The notes: a model not told the origin generated them from the sequence alone. 29,741 nucleotides of DNA from Gemmatimonadota bacterium (GCA_016719105.1 JADKAQ010000036.1:1-29741); one strand, 5' to 3'; counted from the stretch's first letter, positions 15,546 through 26,171 are shown. Translations and numbers: made by a program.

Positions 15546-17020
15546 ATGTTAGGGCTACTGCGAGTGCTTGGGGTGTCGATCTGCTTGGTCTGCCTGGGAC
15601 GCAGTGTGCAATCGCAACAGCCGCAGAAGCCACGCCCTTCAGACATCGCACAGAAGGCCGGCAAAGCACTCTCCACGGTCATTGCATTGGACTCGGCGGG
15701 AAAGTCCATGGGAGAGGGAACAGGCTTCTTCATTCGTGCAGACGGCACACTCGTCACCAACTATCACGTCATCGAAGGAGCCGTCCAGGTAGAAGTGCGC
15801 ACGGGCTCTGGAGAGGCATTTGACCAAGTGTTCGTCCTCTCTATCGATGCACGCCGGGATCTGGCGATCCTTCGTATTGCCACGAAGACCCCGGACTATC
15901 TGCAGATTCGCGGCGACGAATCGATGGAGGTGGGTGACCCTGTCTACGTCATGGGCAATCCACTCCGGACTTGAGAGGACGTTCTCCAACGGCCTGGTAT
16001 CGGGGGCGCCGACTACTAGACGGGGTCGCTTTGCTCCAGATTACCGCTCCAATCTCACCGGGATCGTCTGGTGGTCCTGTGATGGACGAGTTCGGGCGCG
16101 TGGTGGGAGTGGCGACGCTGTATCTCGATCAGGCTCAGAATCTCAACTTCGCGGTAGCCGGTCGCTATGTCGAGCCACTGCTTAGCCTCGCCGGATCGCC
16201 TCGACCCTTCAGCCCGGCGTTGGTCGCTGCGCGACGCAGCACTAATTCAGGAGAGCGCGCGAAGGGTGCGGCTAGTGCCGAGACCGTCGTGGCATCGCCC
16301 GCACCTGCGCGCGCTACGTTTCGATCCGTGGCGGATCCGAGAGGCCTGTATCGCGTCGCGTCGCGAATGGGCCCAGAGAGCACAACGGTCAACGGTCGAC
16401 TCTCCGTCATTCGCGCTCAGGGCAACCACGTGTTCATCGGCTGGTGGCAGTATGTGACGCCCGGAAAGGGCGGTGACTTCACGCTAGTGAACTCGCTGCT
16501 GCAGCCGAGTGCGAACGGCACCTTCTCTCTCGAAGTGCACAAACCGCTTCATGGCGGTTTCACCGCGCCCGACGAGGTCCGTCTTGCTCCGGCGGGCACG
16601 GTGCCTGATGTGGAGTCCACTTATCCCCAGATTGCCCTGACGCGCATTGCGCTGCGCCCACTCGACATCGGCGGCATCTATCAGGTCGAGGGTGTGGGCG
16701 GTATGACCGACGTGAAGGCGGATCAGCAATGGCGAGGAGAAGTCGCCATCGTGCCCTCGGAGGGGGCTATCGGTCAGCCAAACAACGAGGCAATGGTCGC
16801 AGTCTCGCTGGATGGGAGTAACGGCTGGACGTATACGTTCTGGACAACTACGACCCTCAAGTCGGACGGGTCATTTGCGTGCGCCAAGGCAGAACGGAAC
16901 GACGAGACGTGGAACTGTAACGGTCGCGTGTCTGGTGAGAACCTCCAGATCTACGTCCATCGTGGAATCAAGCGTGGATTCGATTACGAGGCGCAGGTCA
17001 AGGGGCGTAGGTCTCACTAA
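15546..17020 (+). pseudogene. Exported trypsin-like (HtrA-type) serine protease, two frameshifts
   Basis: Three frames join into a protein of about 490 aa. Frame 1 gives the signal peptide (MLGLLRVLGVSICLVCLG) and the chymotrypsin-fold half with His74 (LVTNYHVIEG) and Asp105 (ARRDLAIL), ending VYVMGNPL. Frame 2 gives GLERTFSNGLVSG, and frame 3 gives GVALLQITAPISPGSSGGPV with the catalytic Ser at 16067-16069. The shifts lie near 15966 and 16012. Joined, all conserved segments are present and in order, so the gene was intact recently or the shifts are sequence errors. No PDZ domain follows. Instead there is a C-terminal region of about 230 residues that I do not recognise, with two cysteines (FACAKAERNDETWNC). 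Role: periplasmic or secreted proteolysis. Confidence 0.8.
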
Positions 17021-17186
17021 GGCCACTTCGCTCGGTCGCGTTGAGAGTTCGGCCGTCCGCTCCAAGTAGAGTTGGACGTCACCCCTTTGCTACCACTCGA
17101 CGCGGCCGGCGATGGCGCTCGGCACCGCCGTCGGAACCCCAGTCCTGCCCTGCTCCATGCGCTAGACCGTCGCATGGTCGCTCCAG

Positions 17187-17610
17187 GTCTAGGTGGCGTG
17201 CGTCCACGACGATGCGTACGGATCTCGCCCTCGACGCGCTGGAGCAAGCGGTGTATGCACGACAACCGACGGCGCCGCTCATTCACCACTCCGACCGCGG
17301 GGCGCACAATCTCGCGATTCGCTACACCGAACGACTCGCGGATGCCGGGATCGAGGCATCGGTCGGCAGCCGTGGGGACTCGTACGACAACGCACTCGCG
17401 GAGAATGTGATCGGTCTCTTCAAGACGGAGGTCATTCGCCGTCAGGGGCCATGGCGTTCTCTCAACGAAATGGAGTTCGCCACGCTCTCGTGGGTGCACT
17501 GGTTCAACACGACGCGGCTCCTGGAGCCGCTCGGCTACCTTCCGCCCGCCGAGTTCGAGACGCAGCACTGCGAGACGATCACACCTCACGCCATGCAAGC
17601 CGTGGCCTGA
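17187..17610 (+). pseudogene. IS3-family transposase OrfB, C-terminal half
   Basis: About 140 codons match the rve integrase core. They start with MRTDLALDALEQAVYAR and LIHHSDRG, which carries the second catalytic Asp. Next comes VGSRGDSYDNALAENVIGLF with the catalytic Glu, and the end is WFNTTRLLEPLGYLPPAEFE. The first catalytic Asp and the N-terminal HTH_21 region are absent. The GSRGDSYDNALAEN spelling places it with the IS3/IS51-like branch of the family rather than the IS407-like branch. Protein similarity fades upstream of about 17187, where the frame continues without recognisable content. The stop is TGA at 17608-17610. Confidence 0.85.
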
Positions 17611-17624
17611 GGACACAGCGAACC

Positions 17625-17652
17625 GGGTCTCCGATAAGCCCCGGGCGGTTCA
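17625..17652. repeat. Probable right terminal inverted repeat of the IS3 remnant
   Basis: It starts GGGTCTCCG and ends CCCCGGGCGGTTCA. Read on the other strand it begins TGAACCGCCCGGGG, a common form of IS3-family termini as I remember them. It lies 14 bp after the transposase stop, as expected. Confidence 0.6.
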
Positions 17653-17690
17653 ACCTCTTTTCGCGCTTTTTGTCCGTGTGTCGGCGTCTA

Positions 17691-20600
17691 TCACCGGCCA
17701 TCCTTCTCCCCGCCGCCCAGCAGCGTCAGGAGCCGTTCGAGGGACCGGTCCACACCCGAGCGCCCCGACTGCATGCGCTCACGCAACTGACTCTGGAGAT
17801 CCGACATCCTCGTGGATGAAAGGACCCATCCCAACGGCGCACCGACGGAAGGGCGCTTCGCTGGAGCGATGACGACGAAGCAACCTCGCGCGATGTCTTC
17901 ACGCCGAAGGCTGTCCGATGTTATGGTTATCGCCTCGTCTCCTGCGCTACCCGACCCGGCGCTCGACCTGGCGCATCGCTCCGGCGTCGGCCGCATGCTG
18001 AGGCGTGCCATCTCTTCGAGTGCGGCCTGTCCGAGAATGCGTTTGTTCCGAAGTGAACGCACCGGCGCGAGCAGTTCGTAAGGTCTACCTCGGGCGGCGA
18101 TGCGTGCTGCACTCCGATAGTGGTTGTCGACCACGACGATCCACGGAACGATTGTCGGTCGGCTCTGCGAGGCTTCCCGGTTGCTTCGTCGCACGAGCGG
18201 TTCCACCTCACTCCACAGCTGCAGGAGTGTCAGAATGCCGCTGTTCTCGTAGTAGCCCCCGTCAACGGCGTACGGAGACGTTCGGGGACAGGCGCACGGC
18301 GGCCGAATCCGCGAAGGGCTTCTGCTCCGCGACGCAGTGCACGACCGCGCCGGAAGGGCTGACGAGCGGAAACCAAGCCGACAGCAGGGCGGCCGTCGCC
18401 ACCGTTAACCCCACTTGGGGAGCATGCCAGTTCTCGCCTCCCTCTTCGGCGCGCGCGTTCAGAATCGGTTGCGTGGCTGTCGAAATGGAGCCGATCGCAT
18501 AATGCTGGTCGTTACCACAGGGACTGCCGTGCGTACTCGCGAGTTCACCTGTGTTCGAGATGAGCAGGCGGCATCCGTCGTTTACCGAGCTGCTGTTGAG
18601 CATCACGATCGGCACCACGGGAGCCCGCCACCGAGCTGCGACCATCGTCCCCCGATTCCCGATTCTGCGGATGACGACAGATACGGTTGCGACGCGGCCA
18701 CCCACCCGTCCTCAAGGAGCGCGGCGCGATCGGACCACGCCGTGGAGATGCCGGTGAAGGGCTGATACACGTCGCGCAGAAGGAGCCCCGCCGCCGTGGA
18801 GGCGAGGGCACGATCTCCGGCGAGTCGCTCCACCGCGGCGGTACCCGAACGCTCTGCCGCGCGTGCCACCAGCCAAGTCGCCGCTCCAACGCTTCCTCCC
18901 GAGACTCCACTAATGGCGAAGAGCCTGCGAAGGGTACACTCATCCGTGGACCCGCCGAACAGGGAGTCCAAGACAGCGGCGGTCCAGTAGGCCGCGCGTA
19001 TGCCACCACCGGGTGCAGCGACCAACACCATGGGGATCTCGCCGGGGGCGCCAGCCGTACACTCCGAACGCTGCGACGCGAGCCACGCATCGAACGCGTC
19101 TGCAGGACTGCGATGACGAAGTGTGCTGGGGCCGAGCTCAGACCGTAGGCGGGCATCGTGATAGATCCCCTCGGTGTTGAGGACGCTCGCTACGCCCCAC
19201 GTCAGCAGGACGAGCGTGAGCCACGGCGTCCTCCATCCCACTCCGAGTGCGTAGGTGGCCTCCCATCCAGCTCTGGCTCGCGAGATCCAGGTCAATCCAC
19301 CGATGGCCAGAATCGCAACGGCATAGCCGATCGCGATGACCCCCGTGGTTCCCCAAACAACCGCCTGCTCCGGGTGAATCGCGAGCACGCCCGCAAACGC
19401 GAGTGTCGTCGCCGCGATCAACCCCACAACTGCTCGAATGGCGTGTCTCCGCCTTGTCGCCCGGGCGTCGTTCCCGGCCAGCCTCGGGTGGGCCCCAGTC
19501 GCGAGCAACTGCGCGACAAAGCCACCGGCGAGGGCGAGCACGATACCGGCGAGCAGTGCCACCGACCAGTCGACACGACCGGACCTGAGCCCGAGGACAA
19601 ACGGTGGAAAGGCTGCTCGGACCAACCCAAGTCCCGTCGCTACAAGGACCGCTCCTGCGACTCCGCCGGCCCAGAGTGCGCGCTCGCTGTCCGGCGCTTC
19701 CAAGCCGTCGTGCCGCCGCTCGTCTTGGCGCTGCTCGACCGTCGGCATTGGAACCGCCGCGACACCAGTCAATCGGGCAACGATGGCGGCGCCCCATATT
19801 GAGAGCGCCACGACTAGTGTCGCGAGCGGCACGACGCGCAGTGCACCGTCGACGTAGCTGGCAACCGCCGTGAGCGCGAGGGCCATGACCGCCACACCAG
19901 TCACGATCTTCCAACTGGCAGTATCAGGGGGGCGCGGGACGCCGTGCCGTGGATTTGTCACCCACCACGCCGCGAGACCGCTGCATGCCGCCAATTGCAT
20001 CACCGCTGCGGCCGACCACAGCGCCGACCAATCTCCATCGTGCCCCTCGAGCTGCCGCCGCAAGACATCTGGGATCTGGTTGAGCGGACCGCCAGCCGGC
20101 ATGGCGACGAGTGCAACGAAGAGCGCGGTGACCAGGAGGATCCCTGCCATCGCCGCCACGGGATGTTGCGCCTTGCCCGTGCGCAACGTACGCAAGAACT
20201 GCCGGAATGAGTCCAGTGAGACGCCATCAGGTGTGCGCCACAGGACGAACGCAATGACGGCCGCAGCCGCGAGGGCGCACCACTTCAGGAGACTCAACCC
20301 CTGAAGCAGCACGAGTTGCACCCGCGCCACATCCGACAGTTTGCCCCCGATCAGGATGGCCACGTCGCCCACGTCTCGCCCTCATCGAGCAAGTACCGAG
20401 CGAGACCCACGCGGACGCTATGCTGTCGCGCCGAGTCGCTGCAGCCCGTACAGGATGAGCAAGCAGTAAGCAGGCGCGAACACGATCGCATCGAGCAACA
20501 AGTGCCAACGGAGAAGATGCAGCACTCCGAACGCGGAGCCACTGGTCGACTCGCTGGTCCGCCAGAGTGCGATCGCGTCGGACAAGTCCGCCGTGTTCCA

Positions 20601-20751
20601 GAAGATCAGCTTGAGCCCGGTGAAGACCTGCGGGCCGAAGGCGCGCTGCCCATCACTCTCGACATCGGCCAGAATGCGGCCGATGTCGGCTAGCATTCAC
20701 GGCACTGATCGACAGGGCACCGATCAGAGCCCACAGCAGGAACCGTCGCAT
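17691..20751 (-). pseudogene. Polytopic membrane patatin-like phospholipase, several frameshifts
   Basis: The reconstructed protein is about 1,015 aa. The start is ATG 20751, preceded by GGAGGG, two bases after the DUF2235 stop; it begins with a membrane segment (MRRFLLWALIGALSISAV). A second follows (LLLDAIVFAPAYCLLILYGL), then a region with about nine more helices to roughly 19,190. The catalytic patatin domain has the oxyanion loop APGGGIRAAYW (GGGIR at 18996-19010), the nucleophile elbow SGVSGGS (Ser at 18900-18902) and the Asp of DGGYYENSG (18261-18263). The last is the Ser/Asp dyad partner. Frame changes lie near 20,695, 20,425, 18,655 and 18,270. Patatins hydrolyse acyl esters of phospholipids or other lipids. 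Large N-terminal membrane domains are unusual in the family. The soluble C-terminal 170 residues are not assigned. Confidence 0.78.
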
Positions 20752-20753
20752 GA

Positions 20754-22380
20754 TCAGATCCCTCCACCGGAGTCGCGGCATGCGTCCAACTCGCGGACTA
20801 CGCGTACGGTGAACGAGCCCTGCGAGCGTCGTTGTCGACTCGCGATGGAATTTGCGCTGAGGTGCAGGACGCCCGATGCTTCGGCGGTCAGCAGGCTTCC
20901 CTGGGTGTCGGGCTCAAGAGAGCTCCAAGGGAGTACCGACTCAACCAGGTATTCCGGACGCTTCCAGAACAGGTACGCCAGCGCGTGCCACAGCCGACCG
21001 GTTGGTGGCGTCCTTCGCGGCGGCGCGTTCACGATGGCGAGCAGCTCGCCCAGTCTTGCTGTCGGCACTCGCAGGAAACGACGCGTGGCCCTGCCCCACC
21101 ACGTGTCGTTCGACACTCCTTCCGGTCCGCATTCGCGACCACCAATCTGCCATCTCCCTTCGACTCGCAGTCGATACCGCGCACCCGCTCGAATGATGAC
21201 ACGGGTGTTGTTCCAGAACTGATCCGAACGCACGACGATGGATCCGCTCTCCTCCCCTGGCTCGAGATCGATGAGCCAGGGCGACTTGTCATCGTGGCAG
21301 GCGCTTTCCTCAGTGCAAACGTTGACCGAAGGATGCAGTCGTCCGCGGCCAGCACCCTCACTCATGTCATCTCCGCTCGACTCGAGCGGAAACGGTCGTG
21401 GCCACACGCCCGCTAGCCAGAACGGCCCGATCGAATCTTGCGGCTGCACGCTTTTTGTTGCGGCGTGCGCCGGGTCGTGCTCGAACACGAGTCCCGCGTC
21501 GCGTGCGTGGGCGAGCATCCATTGCAGCGGCACGAGAGAAAGCGTGACCTCCTCGTACCCCTCCTCCTACGTCTGCATGCGCGCCGCGAAACCACTCCTG
21601 CCGGAGCAGTCTTGGCGCGTTGCTCGCGTCCAGCTCGACCAGCACGGGAGTGTAGGATACCCGCTGCTCGTCGATCGCCACGGCATGGCAGACGGTATCG
21701 ACAAGCGACATCGCATTGACGGCATGGAAGCGTGGGGCAATCGGGAGAGGGTTGAGGCTGAACTGTCCTCCCCAGACGGGCGCTCCCATCGCGCCAACCG
21801 TATCCCAGAGCCCGAGAAAGCGCACCCGCACGTGGTCGTGCGACAGGCGCCGACGTTGCTCCAGTGTGCGTTTGTGCCTGTCCCCGCGCAGCAGACGATG
21901 ATATGCATGCGTCACCGCTTGAATCTGGCGCTCGTGCCCGGCGGTTAGCAGTCCTGCGTGCTGCACGAGGCCGACGAGACTCCGTGCAGCATACGCTCCA
22001 CGGCTGAAACCGAAGATGAAGATCTCGTCCCCGGGGAGGTATTCACGGACGAGCAGCGCGTAGCCCTCCCGAATCTGACGAGACAGCCCCCACCCCGACG
22101 CCCCCCCGAAGACCGGGTCCAGCAGGCCACGCGTGATGGTGTTGACGAACTTCCACAGCGGTCCGATAAAGGCAGACCAGCCTCGTCCCACGCCGTGAAG
22201 GTAGAACACCTTCTGCGTCGGCCCGCCAGAACGCTCGGCGAGGGCGCGCAAGCGCGCGACGTTGGTGATGGTCCCCTTGCGCGGTGCGGCAGAGTTCCAG
22301 GTTCCATCGAACAGCAGCACGAGTCGCCGAGGCTGTCGCCGGGCTCGACATGCCTCTTCATTGCGCGTGACGGCAGTCAA
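20754..22380 (-). pseudogene. DUF2235 (T6SS Tle1-like) hydrolase with extra C-terminal domain, one frameshift
   Basis: The N-terminal frame has RRLVLLFDGTWNS, YLHGVGRGW, the nucleophile elbow IFIFGFSRGAYAARS, FLGLWDTVGAMG and EWFRGAHADVGGG. These are the full signature of the DUF2235 alpha/beta-hydrolase family, which includes type VI secretion phospholipase Tle1. The frame changes near 21560 in a GGGG run (one extra base). The next frame resumes with YEEV, LSLVPLQWMLAHARDAGL, then a C-terminal region of about 220 aa I do not recognise. It has strands such as SGSIVVRSDQFWNNTRVIIR and cysteines. The start is probably TTG at 22380, overlapping the upstream TGA; a GTG at 22410 is the alternative. 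It probably cleaves acyl esters. It is the operon neighbour of two other lipase-like genes. Confidence 0.8.
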
Positions 22381-23949
22381 CCCTTCGGCTCCGCGTTGAC
22401 TCGAAACCACGCGATGGAGCGTACGGGGAGTCCGTGTATCAGTGCCGGCTTCATCTTAAGCTCCCGCGCCCACGCCGAGACCTCATCGGCCACGAGGGAC
22501 TGCATCTCGCGGTACCGATCTTCAACCTCGATGTCTCCCACGTCGACCACCGTTCCTTGGTCATCGACCCTGAGGCGCATCTTGAATGTGAGTGCCTCGT
22601 TCTCGGGTACGCAAAGCGGGAAGGCCGGCATCGGATCGGGAAGGGCGGCTGGCACTCCGGTCTCTGCGTCGGAGTACCAGCGATCCCAGTCGATGATGGG
22701 GCGTGCGAGTGATGGCCGAGTCAACTGGTCCTTGATCCAAGTGATCACGACCTCGATGGATGCGTCGTCGCTGTGCGGCAGCGCGTGTCGGAGCACGCCC
22801 CCAAAGCGCGATCCTCTCAGGCCTCGCTGCGCGGGCTCGCGAATGACATGCTCCGTCACGAGGCTGCGGTCAGCGAGGAACGGTCGAGCGCCCACTTCTG
22901 CTCGCACGGACATTCCCTCGGATCCACGTAGTCCAAACCCTGCGTGCTGCAACGCCACAAGCGGTCCGCCGAGCGCCCATCCGCTGACGGCAGCGAACGC
23001 CCGCGCCGCTCCGAGCAAGAGCAGCGGCAGCATGAGTGCCACCTGCCACCAAGCAGCTTGCTCGCTCTCGGTGAGGCCCTGCGAACATGCGCCGAGCAGC
23101 AAGCCGGGCCAGAGCGCACCCCTTCCACTTCTCGTAGAGCCGGGCCAGACCTTCGCTGGCGTGGCGTGGCCAGTCCGTCAAACGAAGTCCGAGGAGTGCC
23201 TCATCGCCCTTCGCCCGTACGACCAGCATAGGCACCGCATCGATCCGCGTTGCTTCTGCCATACGCAGCCATTCTTCCTGTGTTGCGAGGTCGAGTCGTG
23301 CACGTCGGCGATTCCAGGACCAGCTCCAGACAAGTCCAAAGGCGACGGGGAGCGACAGTACGCTTGCGGCGACTAATACACCCGTGCCGTCGGACGATTG
23401 CAGTCGCGCCCCCACCTCCAGCAATCGCGTGCCAACGGTGATATCCGCGTAGCGCCGAAGTCCATCTCCGAACCACGCAAGAAGGAAGGCGCCGAGCGCG
23501 GCGATCGCCGAGAGTACAAGGGTGGTGCCAAACAGGGCGACGTAGGCCCGCACGAAGAGTCCGGCGAGGGAAGGCGCAGCCGCTTCGCCCGTGTTCCGCT
23601 CGCTCACTCGCACGAACGGTGTCCCGAGGCAGACCAGTCCGCTCATACTCCGCTGCCGGACAGGGTCCCGCAGCGCACCCAGCGCTACGTTTCCACCGTG
23701 ACTGTGTGCAATGATGAAATGCCGGGCATCGGGGTGCGCGCCGAGTCCTTCATCGAGCGTCCGTGCGAGATCGGCAGCTGCGTGACGACGGTCCGCGTTG
23801 CGGTTTCGCCCGGTCCATTCGAATCGACGGGCAATCAAAACTCCGTCCAGCGCCCCGCGTAGCGCCGTGCACAGCGCGCCGGACTCCTGGATCCACTCCG
23901 ACTCGGTATTCGCGAAGGTCCCGTGTACGAGCGTGACGACCGTCTTCAT
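22377..23949 (-). pseudogene. Membrane-anchored alpha/beta hydrolase (lipase-like), one frameshift
   Basis: The reconstructed protein is about 524 aa. It starts at ATG 23949 with VVTLVHGTFANTESEW (oxyanion region) and HFIIAHSHGGNVALGAL, nucleophile Ser83 in AHSHGG. A membrane hairpin at about 128-210 follows. Then VPMLVVRAKGDEALLGL carries the likely catalytic Asp. The frame changes near 23,105, between LYEKWKGCALARL and LLLGACSQGLTESEQ. The second frame brings a further membrane segment (VALMLPLLLLGAARAFAAVS) and the probable catalytic His in LPHSDDASIEVVITWI, then a roughly 110-residue C-terminal domain. The catalytic triad is complete only if both frames are joined. Its start overlaps the upstream gene (ATGA), and its stop overlaps the DUF2235 start. 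Confidence 0.8.
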
Positions 23950-24452
23950 CCCGGGACCTCAGCGCGTGGATTGGCGCTCGTACTCATCTGCGGCGCGCCG
24001 GGTCTCGTTAGGCCACTCGCCCAGGCTTGAAAGGTGCGGTCACCGGCTGCTCCCTCCCTCCACACGCGCCACGCCTCCCCGCGGCTGCACGGAGTGAACC
24101 GCTGCAGAGACCACGGGCGGGCCAGGCGTAAGTCACGGCTCCACGCGCCGCCGAGGAATGCGACCGCATTGCTCGCACGGAGTCGCCCGAACCAACCGCC
24201 GCGCGAGTGGAAGTTGATCCCCGGTGTGTGATGCGTTAGCCCACGCACTCGACGCCAGTCGCAGGTCCGCCGCGTCCATGATACGGGGTCGATGTTGACC
24301 AGCAATCCTACGCGGGCATCCGGCATACGGGGCAACTCGTACGCCGTTTCGCCCTTCCTGCCCTTCCTGCCGGCCGTGCGGAAATAGCTTTGCGGCCTGA
24401 AGTCACCAGCACTCAACAGCAATTCCGGTCGTTCCCCCTGGGTACCCCTCAT
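23946..24452 (-). CDS. Hypothetical protein in the hydrolase operon
   Basis: The protein is 168 aa from ATG 24452, preceded by GGAGAGG. It is basic and Trp-rich, with no signal peptide or membrane segment. The middle reads VGLLVNIDPVSWTRR, then GLTHHTPGINFHSRGGWFGR and NAVAFLGGAWSR. The order DPV-W, NFH and then a Gly-rich loop faintly recalls the C-terminal half of some alpha/beta hydrolases, but no nucleophile elbow is present, so I leave it unassigned. It sits 22 bp after the beta-barrel gene and overlaps the next hydrolase by 4 bp, so it is a genuine operon member. An undetected frameshift at its start cannot be excluded. Confidence 0.55.
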   Translation of the reverse strand: MRGTQGERPELLLSAGDFRPQSYFRTAGRKGRKGETAYELPRMPDARVGLLVNIDPVSWTRRTCDWRRVRGLTHHTPGINFHSRGGWFGRLRASNAVAFLGGAWSRDLRLARPWSLQRFTPCSRGEAWRVWREGAAGDRTFQAWASGLTRPGAPQMSTSANPRAEVPG

Positions 24453-24474
24453 CGACCACCTCTCCGGAGTGCTG

Positions 24475-25340
24475 CTACTTCGCCACGACTCGGACCCCGA
24501 ACACGGCGACCGGAAGCGGCTCGATGGATGCCCGGGACCACCAACGCTCCACGCCGACTTCCAGCGAGAGTGGACCGGCGAAGGACTGTCCCCAGTCCTT
24601 TCCCACCCGAAGTCCGATCATCGAGCCATGGTATCCAAACGAGGGATCCGAGGGCGAACGACGCCTCGCGTAGTCGCTCCAGGCCGTGCCAACATCCAAG
24701 CGACCGATCAGCGAAGACGCACCGTTGTCACCGTGTTGTGCGCCGAAATCGAGAGTAACCCGGAGGCTCCACATACGTGGCATCGAACACATCGAGGTCA
24801 CGCGCCACGAGAACGCCCAGTAGCGGGCGCAGCTCTGTCCAAGAAGCCGGAACGCGCCGTTGCACTGAGGCGAACCACTCATTCCCCGTTCGATCCGGCC
24901 CCTCGACGCCAAAGTGACGGCGGGTCGCGCCAACGTTCAGCTCTCCCTGCTCCGTGTCGAGCTTGAATCGGTAGGCAGCGCCTACTTCGACGACATCCGC
25001 GCGTTCGATCGACGCGCGATTGGCAACCAGGTCGCCGCCGATGCTCTCAGGAGAACCGCGTGTCGGTCCTGCTTCCCATCGATCTCCCACAGTGCCAGAT
25101 GCAGCGTCGCACTAGGCACAGACGATCCAAGATCGAGCCCCGCCACGCTCGCGTCGAGCGAATGGCCAGTTCCAGCGAGTCGATACGCAGGACGCTCGGT
25201 CCCAGCAGACCGCGCCCCACAACCGTCGTTGCGGCTGGGGAGGCGCGCCCAAGCTCGCTTGTCTGGGCGTCGGTGCGCTGACGAGGTGTCACCGCGCACA
25301 GAAGCGCAACGCACAGCACGAGTCGAGTCGGCGCCATCAT
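24475..25340 (-). pseudogene. Probable outer-membrane beta-barrel protein, three frameshifts
   Basis: The reconstructed protein is about 288 aa. The start is ATG 25340 (or 25337), after GAGGGA, with a signal peptide (MMAPTRLVLCVALLCAV, cleavage near DAQ). The mature part alternates hydrophobic and polar residues in the manner of barrel strands: ATLHLALWEIDGKQD, DVVEVGAAYRFKLD, GELNVGATRRHFGVEG, EWFASVQRRV, MWSLRVTLDFGAQ, GRLDVGTAWSDY and GSMIGLRVGKDWG. The last strand is short and hydrophobic (PVAVFGVRVVAK), although the terminal residue is Lys rather than the usual Phe. Frame changes lie near 25,145, 25,060 and 24,772. It may take up or export a lipid or ester substrate of the neighbouring hydrolases (inference from context). 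Confidence 0.6.
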
Positions 25341-25384
25341 GCGACCGTCCCTCAAAGCCGCTCCGCGCGCCTTCCTCACGCCCG

Positions 25385-26171
25385 GCAGGAGCTGACTGAC
25401 CGTGGCGAGGGAAGCGCTCGGCGAGCGCCTGAAACGACTGGCGTGTTGGATGAATCTCGTTCTGCCAATCGTCGAGCCCCGCGAGCGTATTCCGCAGGTC
25501 GACGTGCGCGAAGAAGCCTGCCTTCGTGACGGCGAGCGGTGTCAGGACCGAGTCGTTGAACTGATCGATCATCACGCGCGCGATGGCGTGCTGAAGCTTC
25601 GGATCGTTGATGCCCAACCGTACCATCTCCGGAAAGACCCAGGACCAGGCCCAGCCCGTTCCGGGGAAGATCTTCACGGGACGATTGGACGGGTAGAAGT
25701 AGTCATAGCCATGCGCGAAGATCGGGCACAGCGGCCTGATCTCGTCGATCAAGTATCTCGTAGGACGTGAGGATCGTTGCCAGCATCGGGCTCCACTGCG
25801 CTGTTGCGAGGTAGTCCTCCGGGTTCGAGGTTCGGGTCGTAGGCCAGAAGCGCACCGCGCAACTCCGAGCCGACGATATCGTTGCCGCCACCACTGAAGA
25901 ACAGAAAGACGGGGCGTTCCGCCTGTACCACCTTCTTGAGGGCGCGAATCGGCGCTGCGCCCTTCGATGCACCCACCATGTTGGCGACTGTGTCGCCTGA
26001 CGACTCCAGTCGCTTGAGGGCGAATCGGTGCGTGTCGTCGATGCGATCGATGAGGTTCAGGTATAGTTCGTAACTAAACCATGAATCTCCTTCCGTGATC
26101 ACCGGCGAGAGTCCATACTCCCGGGCCTTGCGGTAGCGTGCTTCTCGCTCGGACGCCTGGTATCGAGCCAA
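25385..26171 (-). pseudogene. SGNH/GDSL-type hydrolase, two frameshifts
   Basis: The reconstructed protein is about 260 aa. It starts at TTG 26171 right after GGGGAGGGGAAG. Block I is VITEGDSWFSYE (GDS at 28-30, nucleophile Ser30). Block III is FFSGGGNDIVG (Asn97). After a shift near 25,820 the frame gives EDYLATAQWSPMLATILTSY, and after another near 25,752 it gives CPIFAHGYDYFYPSNRPVKI. Block V is WQNEIHPTRQSFQALAERF, in which the His completes the catalytic set; the usual acidic residue near it is displaced (NEIH). This is an esterase or lipase fold, apparently cytoplasmic because no signal peptide is seen. The 3' end is uncertain: the last frame runs on into the beta-barrel gene, so I place the end near 25,385. 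Confidence 0.72.

Larger units (their letters stand above)
17187..17652 (+). mobile_element. 3' remnant of an IS3-family insertion sequence
   Basis: The segment holds the C-terminal half of a DDE transposase and ends in a probable right terminal repeat at 17625-17652. The 5' half with orfA, the first catalytic Asp and the left end is missing, so it cannot move by itself. No matching left terminal repeat or target duplication was found nearby. Confidence 0.75.

Noticed and set aside
17691..26171. Type VI secretion effector cluster, suggested by the DUF2235 and other lipase folds
   Set aside because: No VgrG, PAAR, Hcp, adaptor or lipoprotein immunity gene is visible, and three hydrolases have multi-helix membrane domains, unlike secreted effectors.
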